From an uncultured Pseudocitrobacter sp. (lineage in GTDB: Bacteria > Pseudomonadota > Gammaproteobacteria > Enterobacterales > Enterobacteriaceae): a DNA stretch of 36,609 bases. Of the stretch, positions 11,090-20,570 are shown piece by piece. The stretch's first letter is position 1. Each line of letters opens with the position of its first letter. Made by a program: the position numbers and the translations under genes. The DNA lies in assembly GCA_913778145.1 (NCBI GenBank), contig CAJYVI010000169.1, positions 1 through 36,609 on the forward strand, given 5' to 3'. The notes beneath the pieces were generated by a model that made no database searches, had not been told where the DNA came from, and worked only from the letters and a program-made list of their open reading frames with translations.

Positions 11090-11122
11090 GTAGGTCGGGT
11101 AAGCGTAGCGCCACCCGACGAA
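11090..11122. repeat. REP element between yijF and gldA
   Basis: A single REP unit, GTAGGTCGGGTAAGCGTAGC followed by GCCACCCGACG, lies 18 bases beyond the 3' end of gldA. The rest of the 10958-11139 gap shows no other structure I can support. Confidence 0.8.
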
Positions 11123-11139
11123 CAACGGTCAATCAGGCG

Positions 11140-12243
11140 TTATTCCCACTCATGCAGAAAACGCTGGCCGTACTGGTCGGCAACCAGCAGCGCCGCGTAA
11201 ACGCGGTCCGGGTCGGCGCCGCCAGGCATGTTGTGGATGGTTTCACCTTCCGCGCAGGAGGCTTCAGCCACTTTGCGCATTTTAGCCGGAATATCTTCTT
11301 TGATATCCAGCTGCGCAAGCGTAATTGGCAGACCGACGGAGTGACACAGGGCGGCAACGGTTTCAATCTCTTCCACCGAGGCGTTTTCCAGCACCAGTTG
11401 CGTCAGCGTACCAAATGCCACTTTTTCACCGTGGTAGTAGTGGTGCGCATCCGGAATGGCCGTCAGACCGTTGTGGATGGCGTGTGCCGCAGCCAGGCCG
11501 CCGCTTTCAAAACCGACGCCGCTCAGGTAGGTATTGGCTTCAATCACGCGTTCCAGCGCCGGGGTGACGACGTGTTGCTCCGCCGCCAGCATCGCTTTTT
11601 CGCCTTCTTCAATCAGTGTGTTGTAGCACAGCTCGGCCAGCGCCAGCGCGGCCTGCGTGCATTTGCCGCCCGCCATGGTGGTGGCGCCGCTGCGTGAACA
11701 GGCACGGGCTTCAAACCAGGTCGCCAGCGCATCGCCGATACCGGCGGCCAGCAGGCGAGCCGGTGCGCCCGCAACGATTTTGGTATCGACAATCACCACG
11801 TTCGGGTTGTGCGGCAGCATCAGGTAACGGTCGAATTCACCGTCGTCGGTGTAGATAACCGACAGCGCGCTGCATGGCGCATCGGTTGAGGCGATAGTCG
11901 GCGCAATGGCGACCGGCAGTGACATAAAGTGCGCCAGTGCTTTGGCAGTATCGAGCGTTTTACCGCCGCCGATACCCAGCACGGCGCTGCACTGCGCTTT
12001 TTCCGCTACGCCGCGCAGACGATCGATTTCGTTTTGTGAACATTCGCCGCCGAATGGGGCGATTTCCAGCGCCAGACCCGCGTCGCGGAAGCTTTTTTCC
12101 AGCGCGGCCTGGGCGAAGCCTAAGACAAATTTGTCACCGACAACCAGCCAGCGTTCCGCCATCGGTTTCAGGTAGTCGCCCAGACGGGTGATGACATCGG
12201 CACCCTGGATGTATTTACCAGGTGATTGAATAATGCGATCCAT
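11140..12243 (-). CDS. gldA: Glycerol dehydrogenase (NAD+, zinc)
   Basis: GldA interconverts glycerol and dihydroxyacetone with NAD and also acts on related diols and on aldehydes such as methylglyoxal. The 367-residue product is an iron/zinc-type alcohol dehydrogenase. The NAD-binding [13 protein letters not shown] and the three zinc ligands can be placed: Asp171 in GIGDALATW, His254 in [12 protein letters not shown] and His271 in [10 protein letters not shown]. It is the last gene of the leftward ptsA-fsaB-gldA operon, 12 bases after fsaB. The grouping with a fructose-6-phosphate aldolase that accepts dihydroxyacetone fits a dihydroxyacetone-centred pathway. Confidence 0.96.
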   Translation of the reverse strand: MDRIIQSPGKYIQGADVITRLGDYLKPMAERWLVVGDKFVLGFAQAALEKSFRDAGLALEIAPFGGECSQNEIDRLRGVAEKAQCSAVLGIGGGKTLDTAKALAHFMSLPVAIAPTIASTDAPCSALSVIYTDDGEFDRYLMLPHNPNVVIVDTKIVAGAPARLLAAGIGDALATWFEARACSRSGATTMAGGKCTQAALALAELCYNTLIEEGEKAMLAAEQHVVTPALERVIEANTYLSGVGFESGGLAAAHAIHNGLTAIPDAHHYYHGEKVAFGTLTQLVLENASVEEIETVAALCHSVGLPITLAQLDIKEDIPAKMRKVAEASCAEGETIHNMPGGADPDRVYAALLVADQYGQRFLHEWE

Positions 12244-12255
12244 ACTCTATTTCCC

Positions 12256-12918
12256 TCACAGGTTGATATGACCAAATGCGTTATTCCAGTCCTGCTCAAA
12301 CTTCTCTATAGCCGACTCTACCGCAGGGGTGTTGATCATTTGTTGCGCTACATCTAAAGGAAGGGTGATTGCTTCACATCCTGCCAGTAAACAATCCAGC
12401 GCCTGACGCGGAGTTTTGAAGCTGGCCGCCAGCACTTTGCTGGTGGGCGCATGACGTTCAAGCAGTGCCTGAAGTTCCTGCACCATGCGAATGCCGTCGC
12501 CGCCCTGGGCATCGACGCGGTTGACATACGGCGCAACATACTTCGCCCCGGCAAGCGCAGCCAGTAATCCCTGCGAAGCGCTGTAAACCGCCGTGCCAAG
12601 GGTGGTAATGCCCTCTTTTTTCAGCAATTTAATGGCCGCGAGACCTTCAGCAGTGACCGGGATTTTTACCACAAGGCCGGGAACGGCCTGGCTCAGGCGT
12701 TTGGCTTCTTCAACCATGCCAGCCGCGTCACGGCTCATGGTCTGGGCGAACAGAATGCCGTCCGGGCCGACCGCTTTTTGCAGACGCGGCAGCACGTCCC
12801 AGATGGATTCCTTGCTGGTGGCGACGATGCTCGGGTTAGTGGTGACGCCCGCCAGCGGGAAAATACGCGCCAGACGTTCAACTTCCGCCACGTTGGCGGT
12901 ATCCAGATACAGTTCCAT
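12256..12918 (-). CDS. fsaB: Fructose-6-phosphate aldolase 2 (TalC/FsaB)
   Basis: A class I aldolase of the transaldolase family that splits fructose 6-phosphate into dihydroxyacetone and glyceraldehyde 3-phosphate, or runs in reverse. The 220-residue product is the short FSA type rather than true transaldolase. The Schiff-base lysine is Lys85 in [22 protein letters not shown] and [10 protein letters not shown] at the N-terminus are typical. It is the middle gene of ptsA-fsaB-gldA, 11 bases after ptsA, with GAGGA before the ATG. The neighbouring GldA could produce or remove its dihydroxyacetone product. Confidence 0.96.
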   Translation of the reverse strand: MELYLDTANVAEVERLARIFPLAGVTTNPSIVATSKESIWDVLPRLQKAVGPDGILFAQTMSRDAAGMVEEAKRLSQAVPGLVVKIPVTAEGLAAIKLLKKEGITTLGTAVYSASQGLLAALAGAKYVAPYVNRVDAQGGDGIRMVQELQALLERHAPTSKVLAASFKTPRQALDCLLAGCEAITLPLDVAQQMINTPAVESAIEKFEQDWNNAFGHINL

Positions 12919-12929
12919 GATGCGTCCTC

Positions 12930-15431
12930 TTACAGTTCCAGTTCGTGTTGCAGCAGGCTCGCGATGGCATCGGCGGATGCGGCATTGACCAGCGCGTTGC
13001 GAAAATCTTCGTGCATGATGCGGCGCGCCAGGCGGGAGAAAATCCGCATATGCTGGTCGCCCGCGGCGTGTTTGTTGAGCGTCAGCATAATGATGAACTG
13101 TGCGTCTTCATCGCCCCAGCGTACCGGCGCGTTCAGGCGCGCGACGCTAATGGTCGACTGCTCAATGTGTTCTGATTTACTGTGTGGAATGGCGAAGCTG
13201 AAGCCCAGCCCGGTCGAGAATACGGCTTCGCGCGCCCAGAGGTCAGCCTCCAGCTTGCGCGGGTAACGGCAGCGCCCGGCCAGCAGCAGGTTATCGGTCA
13301 TGCCTTTGATCACTTCTTCTTTGCTCTGCCAGTCGTTTTCCAGCGAAATGCAGGTGGTAGCGATCAGCGGCGCGTCCTGCTGGCTCATGCGGAACTGCGC
13401 CAGCAGATGCTCCACTTCCAGCGAGGTGCGGCAGGCCATCGCCTGATTCAGCAACTGGCGGCAGGCGCGGCTATCAAGTTGGGCAAGGCGGGCTTTGGTC
13501 GCCGGAATGGACGGAGCGCTCATGCTTAACTCATCCAGCCCCAGGCCAACCAGCAGTGGCAGTACGGAACCTTTTGCGCCCAGTTCGCCGCACAGCCCAA
13601 TCCACTTCCCCTGGCGGTGTACCGCCTGCACGGCGTAATCAAGGGCACGCAGGAACGCCGGATTGAGGCTGTTGTAATGGCGGGTGACTTTCGCGTTATC
13701 GCGGTCTACCGCCAGCAGATACTGGGTTAAATCGTTGCTGCCAATGCTGAAGAAGTCGATCTCTTCGCAGCATTGATCGATGATGAACATCACCGATGGC
13801 ACTTCCAGCATGATGCCCAGCGGAATACGCTCATCGAACGGAATATGTTCATTACGCAGTTGTTGTTTGGCTTCCGCCAGCTTCTCTTTAACCCATAAGA
13901 TCTCTTCCATCGAGGAGATCATCGGGATCATGATTTTCAGCTTGCCGTGGGCCGAAGCGCGCAGGATAGAACGCAACTGGGTGGTAAACAGTGCTGCATA
14001 CTCTTCATAAATACGCACCGCGCGATAGCCCAGGAACGGGTTGTTCTCGGCGGGAATATTGAGGTAATCCACCGGCTTATCGCCGCCGATATCCATGGTA
14101 CGCACGATAATGCTACGGCCATTGGCCCAACCCAGCGCCTGACAGAAAATGTTATACAGCTCATCTTCGCCCGGCGCGCTGGCACGGTCCATGTAGAGCA
14201 TTTCGGTGCGGAACAAACCGACGCCTTCCGCGCCGTTGCCGAACGCGGCCTGTGCTTCCACCGAGTGGGCGATGTTGGCGGCGACTTCAATGCGTAAACC
14301 ATCGGCGGTGCGCGCTTCCTGATTCAGCCAGACGCTCTGTTGCTGGCGCAGCTGTTCCTGTAGCCACGCTTCCTGCTGGTAATAGCGTGTCACGGCGGTA
14401 TCTGGCGCAACGACTACCGCGCCCGCGTTGCCGTCGAGGTAAATCTGCTGCCCCTGCCAGGCGTTGAGGGCGTCGATATCCACACCAACCAGTGTCGGAA
14501 TATTAAAAGAACGCGCCAGGATCACCGTATGTGAGGTCGTGCCGCCGCTTTGCAACAGCAGACCTTTGAGCAATGTTTTGTCCAGTTCGAGGAACTGGCT
14601 TGGGGTGAGTTCTTCCGCCATGCAGATGGTTGGCTGAGTCAGTTTTCCGGGGGCCGGGAAACGTTGTTCCCCATAAATTTGCTGTAACAGTTGATAGCCG
14701 ACGTCGCGCACGTCCAGCGCGCGTTCCTGTAAATAGCTGCTGCTGGAACGGGCGAATTCTTCACAGAAATGGTTGGCGCTGCGAATAATCGCCTCGGCGC
14801 AGCTCAGGCCCTCGTTGACGCCCGCCAGCAGATGCTGGCGCAGGGAGGTGTCGGTGGCGAGAGAACGATGAGCTTCCAGAATTGCGCTGGCGGTGGTGTC
14901 GCTGTCCAGCAGATGCAGTTCCAGCATTTTGGTTAGCCGCGTCAGGCCGCTATCCAGCGCCTGCTGTTCTTCCTCTACGCTGCGCGAGGCAGGTAAATCG
15001 CCCAGACGATTTAAATCGAGCGAGGCAATCCGCGTGAGGATGCCGCCCGCGCTGCCGTTGCACACCGGCTGCGCGCGAAACAGCGTTGGGTTGAGGTGGG
15101 TCAGCGATTCCGGTAATGGCGCTTGTTCAATGGTTGCTGCCTGCGCCAGCGGCGCGTCGCACAGGGGAAATTCTTCGCGGAGCCAGCGGGAGAGATGCTG
15201 CCAGGCGGCCTGTTCATCTTCGCCGGAAATCAGCAACTGGCAGGCGTCGTTTAACAGCGTATCGGTGCCGATCAGCGCCAGGGCGCTTTTGGCGTTGCCT
15301 TTACGATCGCTGCGCAGGTTGTGCCATTCAATGGTGCTGGTGAAGGTATTGCACTGCGTTTCAACATGGCTGGCGGGGCGCGCATGAACGCCGTTCGGTA
15401 ATTCACAGACAAACTCTATAACCTGAGCCAT
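12930..15431 (-). CDS. ptsA: Multiphosphoryl PTS protein: HPr-like, enzyme I and IIA(Fru) domains
   Basis: A three-part phosphotransferase protein that passes phosphate from phosphoenolpyruvate to a fructose-type IIBC permease. Domains in order: an HPr-like domain (1-90) with His16 in [11 protein letters not shown]; enzyme I (about 110-680) with its active histidine in [15 protein letters not shown] and the PEP-binding [20 protein letters not shown] and CGELGAKG segments; and a IIA(Fru) domain (about 690-833) with the histidine in [15 protein letters not shown] start at the ATG at 15431, which has GGGAG upstream and gives 833 residues, the E. coli length. An upstream ATG would add 17 unlikely residues. 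It heads the leftward operon and is divergent from frwC. Confidence 0.95.
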   Translation of the reverse strand: MAQVIEFVCELPNGVHARPASHVETQCNTFTSTIEWHNLRSDRKGNAKSALALIGTDTLLNDACQLLISGEDEQAAWQHLSRWLREEFPLCDAPLAQAATIEQAPLPESLTHLNPTLFRAQPVCNGSAGGILTRIASLDLNRLGDLPASRSVEEEQQALDSGLTRLTKMLELHLLDSDTTASAILEAHRSLATDTSLRQHLLAGVNEGLSCAEAIIRSANHFCEEFARSSSSYLQERALDVRDVGYQLLQQIYGEQRFPAPGKLTQPTICMAEELTPSQFLELDKTLLKGLLLQSGGTTSHTVILARSFNIPTLVGVDIDALNAWQGQQIYLDGNAGAVVVAPDTAVTRYYQQEAWLQEQLRQQQSVWLNQEARTADGLRIEVAANIAHSVEAQAAFGNGAEGVGLFRTEMLYMDRASAPGEDELYNIFCQALGWANGRSIIVRTMDIGGDKPVDYLNIPAENNPFLGYRAVRIYEEYAALFTTQLRSILRASAHGKLKIMIPMISSMEEILWVKEKLAEAKQQLRNEHIPFDERIPLGIMLEVPSVMFIIDQCCEEIDFFSIGSNDLTQYLLAVDRDNAKVTRHYNSLNPAFLRALDYAVQAVHRQGKWIGLCGELGAKGSVLPLLVGLGLDELSMSAPSIPATKARLAQLDSRACRQLLNQAMACRTSLEVEHLLAQFRMSQQDAPLIATTCISLENDWQSKEEVIKGMTDNLLLAGRCRYPRKLEADLWAREAVFSTGLGFSFAIPHSKSEHIEQSTISVARLNAPVRWGDEDAQFIIMLTLNKHAAGDQHMRIFSRLARRIMHEDFRNALVNAASADAIASLLQHELEL

Positions 15432-15606
15432 CACTTCATCTCCCAAATCATTCGATATGGAGAACAGGATGGAGCCTTGCACGCGGCCCGGCTATCTGAC
15501 AAATCTGCCAAAAACTGGATAAATGTAATATCTCCTGAAAAGTGAGAGTTCCTTCACAAGTTCCCATCTGGTAGGCGATGGCGACGTATCGTGAACTTTA
15601 GAGACC

Positions 15607-15629
15607 GATCGCATTTTTCTGATGCGATC
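15607..15629. promoter_or_regulatory. Palindromic operator-like site between ptsA and frwC
   Basis: The 308-bp divergent spacer 15432-15739 must hold promoters for both operons. Its clearest structure is a perfect inverted repeat, GATCGCAT (15607-15614) and ATGCGATC (15622-15629), separated by 7 bases. It could be a dimeric regulator's operator. The right half runs into ATCACA, but the spacing does not fit a CRP site. No known regulator is assigned; YijO is a candidate by proximity only. Confidence 0.4.
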
Positions 15630-15739
15630 ACAAATATCCAGTAAATGCCCCTTTTATCCACTGTCTGTCGCTTCGCCAATTGCCTATCGTTTCCACAACC
15701 TCGTTATGGATATGGGCGCGTGATGCCCGGGAGCAACTG

Positions 15740-16819
15740 ATGAAAGAGTTGGTGCAGATTCTCAAAAACACCCGTCAGCATTTAATGACCGGTGTGTCGC
15801 ACATGATCCCGTTTGTGGTGGCGGGTGGGATCCTGCTGGCGGTTTCCGTCATGTTATACGGCAAGGGCGCGGTGCCGGATGCCGCCACCGATCCAAACCT
15901 TAAAAAGCTGTTTGATATTGGCGTGGCGGGCCTGACATTGATGGTGCCGTTTCTGGCGGCGTACATCGGCTACTCGATTGCCGAACGCTCCGCGCTGGCG
16001 CCGTGTGCGATTGGCGCGTGGGTAGGGAACAGTTTTGGCGCAGGTTTCTTCGGGGCGCTGATCGCCGGGATTATCGGCGGGATCGTGGTCTATTACCTGA
16101 AAAAGATCCCCGTGCACAAAGTGCTGCGCTCGGTGATGCCGATCTTTGTGATCCCGATTCTCGGCACGCTGATCACCGCAGGCGTGATGATGTGGGGCCT
16201 GGGCGAGCCGGTTGGTGCGCTAACGGTAGGCCTGACGCAGTGGTTACAAGGTATGCAGCAGGGCAGCATCGTGGTGCTGGCGGTGATCATGGGCCTGATG
16301 CTGGCGTTTGATATGGGCGGCCCGGTGAACAAGGTGGCTTATGCGTTCATGCTCATCTGCGTGTCGCAAGGGGTGTATACCGTGGTGGCGATTGCCGCCG
16401 TCGGGATATGCGTGCCGCCGCTGGGGTTGGGCCTTGCAACGCTGATTAATCGTAAAAACTTCAGTAGCGAAGAACGTGAAGCGGGCAAAGCGGCGCTGGT
16501 GATGGGCTGCGTGGGTGTCACGGAAGGGGCGATTCCCTTTGCGGCGGCTGACCCACTGCGCGTGATCCCGTCCATTATGATCGGCTCCGTTTGCGGCGCG
16601 GTGACGGCCGCGCTGATGGGCGCACAGTGCTACGCCGGGTGGGGCGGGCTGATTGTTCTGCCGGTGGTGGAAGGCAAGCTTGGCTACATCATGGCGATTG
16701 CCGTCGGCGCGGTGGTGACGGCGGTGTGCGTGAATCTCCTGAAAAGCCTGGCGCGTAAGAATGCAAAACCGGTCGCGGAAAAAGAAGACGACCTGGATCT
16801 GGATTTCGAAATTAACTGA
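15740..16819 (+). CDS. frwC: PTS fructose-like IIC membrane component
   Basis: FrwC is the membrane channel part of a fructose-like phosphotransferase permease. The 359-residue product has about eight to ten hydrophobic segments beginning with MTGVSHMIPFVVAGGILLAV. The substrate-site GVTEGAIPFAAADPLRVIPS, typical of fructose-family IIC proteins, is present near residue 260. The C-terminus is acidic (EKEDDLDLDFEIN). I start at the ATG at 15740 with GGGAG just before it, which gives the E. coli length. An upstream ATG would add 20 residues. The gene starts the rightward frwC-frwB-frwD cluster. Its true sugar is unknown. Confidence 0.94.
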   Translation: MKELVQILKNTRQHLMTGVSHMIPFVVAGGILLAVSVMLYGKGAVPDAATDPNLKKLFDIGVAGLTLMVPFLAAYIGYSIAERSALAPCAIGAWVGNSFGAGFFGALIAGIIGGIVVYYLKKIPVHKVLRSVMPIFVIPILGTLITAGVMMWGLGEPVGALTVGLTQWLQGMQQGSIVVLAVIMGLMLAFDMGGPVNKVAYAFMLICVSQGVYTVVAIAAVGICVPPLGLGLATLINRKNFSSEEREAGKAALVMGCVGVTEGAIPFAAADPLRVIPSIMIGSVCGAVTAALMGAQCYAGWGGLIVLPVVEGKLGYIMAIAVGAVVTAVCVNLLKSLARKNAKPVAEKEDDLDLDFEIN

Positions 16820-16836
16820 TTGAAGAGGTGAAGATT

Positions 16837-17157
16837 ATGACCATGATTATCGCGGTAACCGCTTGTCCGTCTGGCGTCGCACATACTTATATGGCGGCGG
16901 AAGCGCTGGAAAGCGCGGCGAAAGCCAAAGGCTGGGACGTGAAGGTTGAAACGCAGGGTTCCATTGGCCTCGAAAATGAGCTGACGGCAAGCGATATCGC
17001 CGCCGCGGATATCGTGATTCTGACCAAAGATATCGGTATCAAGTTTGAGGAGCGTTTTGCCGGGAAAACCATCGTGCGGGTTAATATCAGCGATGCCGTA
17101 AAACGTGCCGACGCGATTATGGGCAAAATTGAAGCGCATCTCGCACAAACGGCGTAA
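16837..17157 (+). CDS. frwB: PTS fructose-like IIB component 1
   Basis: A soluble 106-residue IIB domain that is phosphorylated on cysteine by the IIA domain and passes phosphate to the sugar. The phospho-acceptor is Cys10 in AVTACPSGVAHTYMAAE. The ATG at 16837 has AGAGG at a good distance and gives the E. coli length; the GTG three codons earlier overlaps that site. It lies 17 bases behind frwC. It is a paralogue of frwD two positions on, so the system has two separate IIB proteins. In E. coli K-12 the glycyl-radical genes pflD and pflC follow frwB, but here they are absent. Confidence 0.94.
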   Translation: MTMIIAVTACPSGVAHTYMAAEALESAAKAKGWDVKVETQGSIGLENELTASDIAAADIVILTKDIGIKFEERFAGKTIVRVNISDAVKRADAIMGKIEAHLAQTA

Positions 17158-17170
17158 GCGCGAATACCGG

Positions 17171-17192
17171 GCTGGCGGGGAGACTCGCCAGC
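17171..17192 (+). other. Hairpin in the frwB-frwD gap
   Basis: GCTGGCG (17171-17177) pairs with CGCCAGC (17186-17192) around an 8-base loop. There is no T run after it, so it is probably not a terminator. It may protect or process the message between the two IIB genes. It sits where pflDC would be in E. coli K-12. Confidence 0.5.
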
Positions 17193-17221
17193 ATGCATAA
17201 AACCAGAAGCAGGAGAAGACG

Positions 17222-17575
17222 ATGACATCCTCCGGTAGACGATTAGTCGCAGTCACCGCCTGCGTGAGCGGCGTGGCGCATACCTATATGGCCGCTGAAC
17301 GTCTGGAAAAGCTGTGCCAGCAGGAAAAGTGGAGCATCAAGATTGAAACCCAGGGCGCGCTGGGAATTGAAAATGCGCTCACTCCGGAAGACATTCAACG
17401 CGCCGATGCGGTGGTGTTGATCACCGATATCGAGCTGAGCGGGGCGGAACGTTTTACTCAATGTCGCTATGTGCAGTCCGGTATTTATGCGTTTCTGCGC
17501 GAGCCGCAAAAAGCGATGAGCGCGGTGCGTAAGCTTATCTCCGCGCCGCAGCACACGCACATTATTCTGACGTAG
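17222..17575 (+). CDS. frwD: PTS fructose-like IIB component 2
   Basis: A 117-residue IIB domain resembling FrwB, with the phospho-acceptor Cys14 in AVTACVSGVAHTYMAAERLEK. It is a few residues longer at the N-terminus than the E. coli protein. AGGAG precedes the ATG at a good distance. Its last 14 bases overlap the convergent yijO coding region. In E. coli K-12 this gene follows pflC; here it follows frwB after 64 bases. Whether both IIB proteins serve FrwC, or one serves another permease, cannot be told. Confidence 0.92.
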   Translation: MTSSGRRLVAVTACVSGVAHTYMAAERLEKLCQQEKWSIKIETQGALGIENALTPEDIQRADAVVLITDIELSGAERFTQCRYVQSGIYAFLREPQKAMSAVRKLISAPQHTHIILT

Positions 17576-18413
17576 TTTTCTTTTCCGTGAGCTGACTGTG
17601 GTACTGGCGACGGTATTCTGACGGCGAGCGTTCGGTATTTTTGCGAAACAAGCGGCAGAAATAGTTGCTGTCGACAAAGCCGCAGGCGTGCGCAATCTCT
17701 TTCACCTTCAGGTCGTAACCCTTCAGCAGCATTCTGGCGTGTTCCAGCCGCGTATGATTCAGGTATTCGTTAAATCCCACCGCACCGGTTTTCTGAAACA
17801 GGTGTGAGAGATAGTTGGGCGAGATATAAAACGCCTGAGCGACCGATTCGCGGGTGAGCGGTGAGGCGTAATGTTCGTCGATATAGTCGCGAATGGCGTC
17901 GAAAAGAGCCTGGCTACGCGAAGCCGTTTGAATCTGACTGCCCAGCAGGTCGCAGCAGTGGCTTAACAGGCTGGCGACGATCAATCGCGCGGTGTGTTGT
18001 TCCTGCGGCTGCATCTGCATTTCATGCAGTGTTTGCAGCAGAAAGGAGCCGATACGTGGCCCGCGCCGGGCGACATGCTGGCGGTTAAGATTGTGCGAAT
18101 GGCTGCCGTCCCAGTGCACCAGGCTAAACCCGAGCTGCTGTTTGCCAAACAGAATGCTGAGGGTGGTCGCCGGCGTTTGATAGTGCGGGAAGTTCCAGCC
18201 GCCAGCGGGAACAAACAGGACATCATGACGCTGCATGCGCGTGGCCGCGCCGGCATCGCTAAACTCGCCCTCCAGCACGATTTCCAGACGCGGAAAATCG
18301 ACCTGATACGCCAGTTCAGGTGCCGGACTGGTGGTGCTGGCAAAGTGAATTGTTTGCAGTTCAGATGGCGTATTGATTAGCCGGGTGAGCAGTTGTGTGA
18401 TGTCGTGATGCAT
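17562..18413 (-). CDS. yijO: AraC-family regulator YijO
   Basis: The 283-residue product has an N-terminal cupin-like sensor half and a C-terminal AraC/XylS DNA-binding domain of about 100 residues. Both helix-turn-helix units are visible: SPLTRESVAQAFYISPNYLSHLF in segments, and VKEIAHACGFVDSNYFCRLFRK, followed by PSEYRRQY. The ligand and targets are unknown. Its position at the end of the frw cluster makes control of that cluster plausible but unproven. Its 3' end overlaps the frwD 3' end by 14 bases, so transcription of one gene could interfere with the other. Confidence 0.93.
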   Translation of the reverse strand: MHHDITQLLTRLINTPSELQTIHFASTTSPAPELAYQVDFPRLEIVLEGEFSDAGAATRMQRHDVLFVPAGGWNFPHYQTPATTLSILFGKQQLGFSLVHWDGSHSHNLNRQHVARRGPRIGSFLLQTLHEMQMQPQEQHTARLIVASLLSHCCDLLGSQIQTASRSQALFDAIRDYIDEHYASPLTRESVAQAFYISPNYLSHLFQKTGAVGFNEYLNHTRLEHARMLLKGYDLKVKEIAHACGFVDSNYFCRLFRKNTERSPSEYRRQYHSQLTEKKTTSE

Positions 18414-18461
18414 AGCGATCCCTTCTCTGTTGCATTGCTCGCAACATTAACGGGACGCGAA

Positions 18462-18492
18462 TAAAAAGGCCACTCCTGAATGGAGTGGCCTT
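18462..18492 (-). terminator. Terminator behind eptC (leftward)
   Basis: An 11-bp perfect stem, AAGGCCACTCC (18466-18476) and GGAGTGGCCTT (18482-18492), with a 5-base loop. Read leftward it is followed by TTTTATT, so it terminates the eptC transcript after the REP pair. It lies about 50 bases upstream of yijO. Confidence 0.85.
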
Positions 18493-18520
18493 AAAGATTG
18501 CAGACAACGTGCGCTTTGTT

Positions 18521-18609
<89 letters not shown>

Positions 18610-18613
18610 ATTC

Positions 18614-20347
18614 TCACTGATTGCCCTGGAGTTCTCCGTAAGGCAGTGAGTCGTAATCTTTTAAGCCGTTTTTCTTGTACGGGTTGCCAATCCAGCGCGT
18701 CATTGGAGTGAACTGCGGGCTGGTGATGGAACGCGTCGCATCATAACCGTTATAAGTCAGCCCTGCTAAGTCGGACCAGGTATGAATCAGCTCCGAGCTG
18801 CTGTATTTACGGTTAACGTCCTGCGAGAAATCACGCGGATGTGCCGCCTGCCATTTTTCCGACGTCCACAGCATAAACGGTACGGTATACATATGACGCG
18901 TCGGCGCCAGTTCGTTACGCCCCTGAATGTTATGCGGCGGCGTGTCGTAAACCTCTTCACCGTGATCGGAGAAGTAGAGCAGGAATCCGTTCGGGTCCGT
19001 TGCCTTGTACTCGTTGATCAGGCTGGCGACGACGTGGTCGTTGTACAGGTTCGCGTTATCGTAAGCGTTGTATTCATCCTGCTGTTCTTGCGATAAACCG
19101 GCAGGCATATTGTCGGTTTTGCCGTCAAACTTGCCCCATTTTTCCGGGTAGCGATACTCGTACTTGATGTGCGTGCCCAGCAGGTGAACGATGATGAATT
19201 TCTTCGGTGCCGGGTCTGCCATCACTTCTTTAAACGGATCCAGCACGTTGGTGTCGTATTCGCGTGCGCTCTGCGTACGCTGCTGGTTCATGTAGTACTG
19301 TTTGTCCGTTTGCTTTGAGAATACCGTCAGCATGGTGTTACGTTCAGTCATCGTCTGCTGGTTGGTAATCCAGAACGTTTTATACCCGGCCTGTTTCATC
19401 ATGTTCATCAGTGACGGTTTGGTCAGGTAGAGGTCCGGGTTTTTCTCGTTCGCAAAGGTCAGCGCCTGTTGCAGAATTTCGATGGTATAAGGGCGAGACG
19501 TGACGACATCGTTGAAGACGGTCAGGTTTTTATCGTTCTTATGCAGCGCATCCAGTTCCGGCGTGGTTTCACGCGGGTAGCCATACAGGCTCATACGGCC
19601 ACGTTGGGTCGATTCGCCAATCACCAGTACCAGCGTGCGCGGCGCATCGCCGGAACTGTCTTTTAAATTTTCCAGCGGCGGCAGCGCGTTATTCGCATTT
19701 AACAGTTTGTTCAGGCTGGTTAATTGCTGGCGATATTGATAATAGCCGGTAATAAACTGCCACGGTGCGGCGGGCTCCATACGAGAGGCCATACCGTTCA
19801 GCGTTTTTTCCAGCGGTTTATTACCGACAACGCTTCCTGCCACAATCGGGTTCAGAATTAACCCATAGAGCAGTGCAAAAGAGACCAGCCAGCGGCCTAA
19901 ATGTGGAATATAGACAGGCTTCAGTCTCGACCACAGGAAAATCGCCACTGCGGTATACGCTACCGCTGTCAGAACAATCTTCAGGCTAAAGTACTGGCTC
20001 AGGTATTCGCTGGCTTCATTGGCGTTCGATTCGAACATAATGAACAGCACGCTTTGCGAGAATTCCTGCCCATAGATAACGAAGTAGCACAGCGTTGCCA
20101 GCGAGGCGGCCCACAGCACTATCCCGATAACGGCGGCAATAATGCGCGTTTTACTCGGAAAGAGAAAAATAGGGATCAGCCATAGTGAGCTGAATAAGAG
20201 AGAGTCACGAAATCCGTTCGTACCGCTATAGCCCGTTAAAAGAATAATGGCCTGTAGCAGGGTAGAGAAAAACCAAAAGTAGAGCAGCGCCCAACCAAGG
20301 GCCTTCCAGCTAAACTTAGTTTCAGCCGGGGTAGTAGTGGAGAGCAT
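18614..20347 (-). CDS. eptC: Phosphoethanolamine transferase EptC
   Basis: EptC (CptA, YijP) moves phosphoethanolamine from phosphatidylethanolamine to a heptose of the lipopolysaccharide inner core, stabilising the outer membrane. The 577-residue product has the E. coli length. Five N-terminal membrane helices (about residues 16-38, 48-63, 68-90, 124-140, 153-173) anchor a periplasmic sulfatase-fold domain. The nucleophile is Thr247 in LVIGESTQRGRMSLYG, and metal ligands are in LYFSDHGEEVYD and the earlier glutamate of GES. The domain order matches the family. It stands alone between REPs and the ppc terminator. Confidence 0.94.
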   Translation of the reverse strand: MLSTTTPAETKFSWKALGWALLYFWFFSTLLQAIILLTGYSGTNGFRDSLLFSSLWLIPIFLFPSKTRIIAAVIGIVLWAASLATLCYFVIYGQEFSQSVLFIMFESNANEASEYLSQYFSLKIVLTAVAYTAVAIFLWSRLKPVYIPHLGRWLVSFALLYGLILNPIVAGSVVGNKPLEKTLNGMASRMEPAAPWQFITGYYQYRQQLTSLNKLLNANNALPPLENLKDSSGDAPRTLVLVIGESTQRGRMSLYGYPRETTPELDALHKNDKNLTVFNDVVTSRPYTIEILQQALTFANEKNPDLYLTKPSLMNMMKQAGYKTFWITNQQTMTERNTMLTVFSKQTDKQYYMNQQRTQSAREYDTNVLDPFKEVMADPAPKKFIIVHLLGTHIKYEYRYPEKWGKFDGKTDNMPAGLSQEQQDEYNAYDNANLYNDHVVASLINEYKATDPNGFLLYFSDHGEEVYDTPPHNIQGRNELAPTRHMYTVPFMLWTSEKWQAAHPRDFSQDVNRKYSSSELIHTWSDLAGLTYNGYDATRSITSPQFTPMTRWIGNPYKKNGLKDYDSLPYGELQGNQ

Positions 20348-20499
20348 AAATTAAGCCTGTCAGAATTCGTGGTGCCAACCGTAACAATATTTTATTAAGT
20401 GAACCTTAAGGTGCACCCATGGGTTATTGTTGCGGCAGTAAAAAATCACGTCGAGCACATTGATAGACAGAGCGAATATGAAAAGGTTTTGTGGCGAAA

Positions 20500-20546
20500 C
20501 CAAAAAAATAAGTGCGCTAAACTCGATGTGAGCCAGCGCACTTATT
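20500..20546 (-). terminator. Terminator behind ppc (leftward)
   Basis: A 12-bp stem, AATAAGTGCGCT (20507-20518) and AGCGCACTTATT (20535-20546), with a 16-base loop. Read leftward it continues into TTATTTTTTTGG. The remaining 20348-20499 stretch must hold the eptC promoter, but I see no clear elements in it. Confidence 0.85.
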
Positions 20547-20570
20547 TCATTGAGACTTAACTTAAATTTC

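Noticed and set aside
11008..11697. 229-residue rightward open frame opposite gldA
   Set aside because: It is complementary to gldA codons, rich in Arg/His/Gln as reverse frames are, and has no ribosome site or domain.
15432..15482. Seventeen-residue N-terminal extension of PtsA
   Set aside because: The ATG at 15431 has a good ribosome site and gives the standard 833-residue protein starting at the HPr domain.
15617..15633. CRP site in the ptsA/frwC spacer
   Set aside because: TCTGA and TCACA are 5, not 6, bases apart, so it does not fit the CRP dimer; the perfect palindrome explains the sequence better.
15680..15739. Twenty-residue N-terminal extension of FrwC
   Set aside because: The ATG at 15740 follows GGGAG closely and gives the standard length; the extension has no family counterpart I know.
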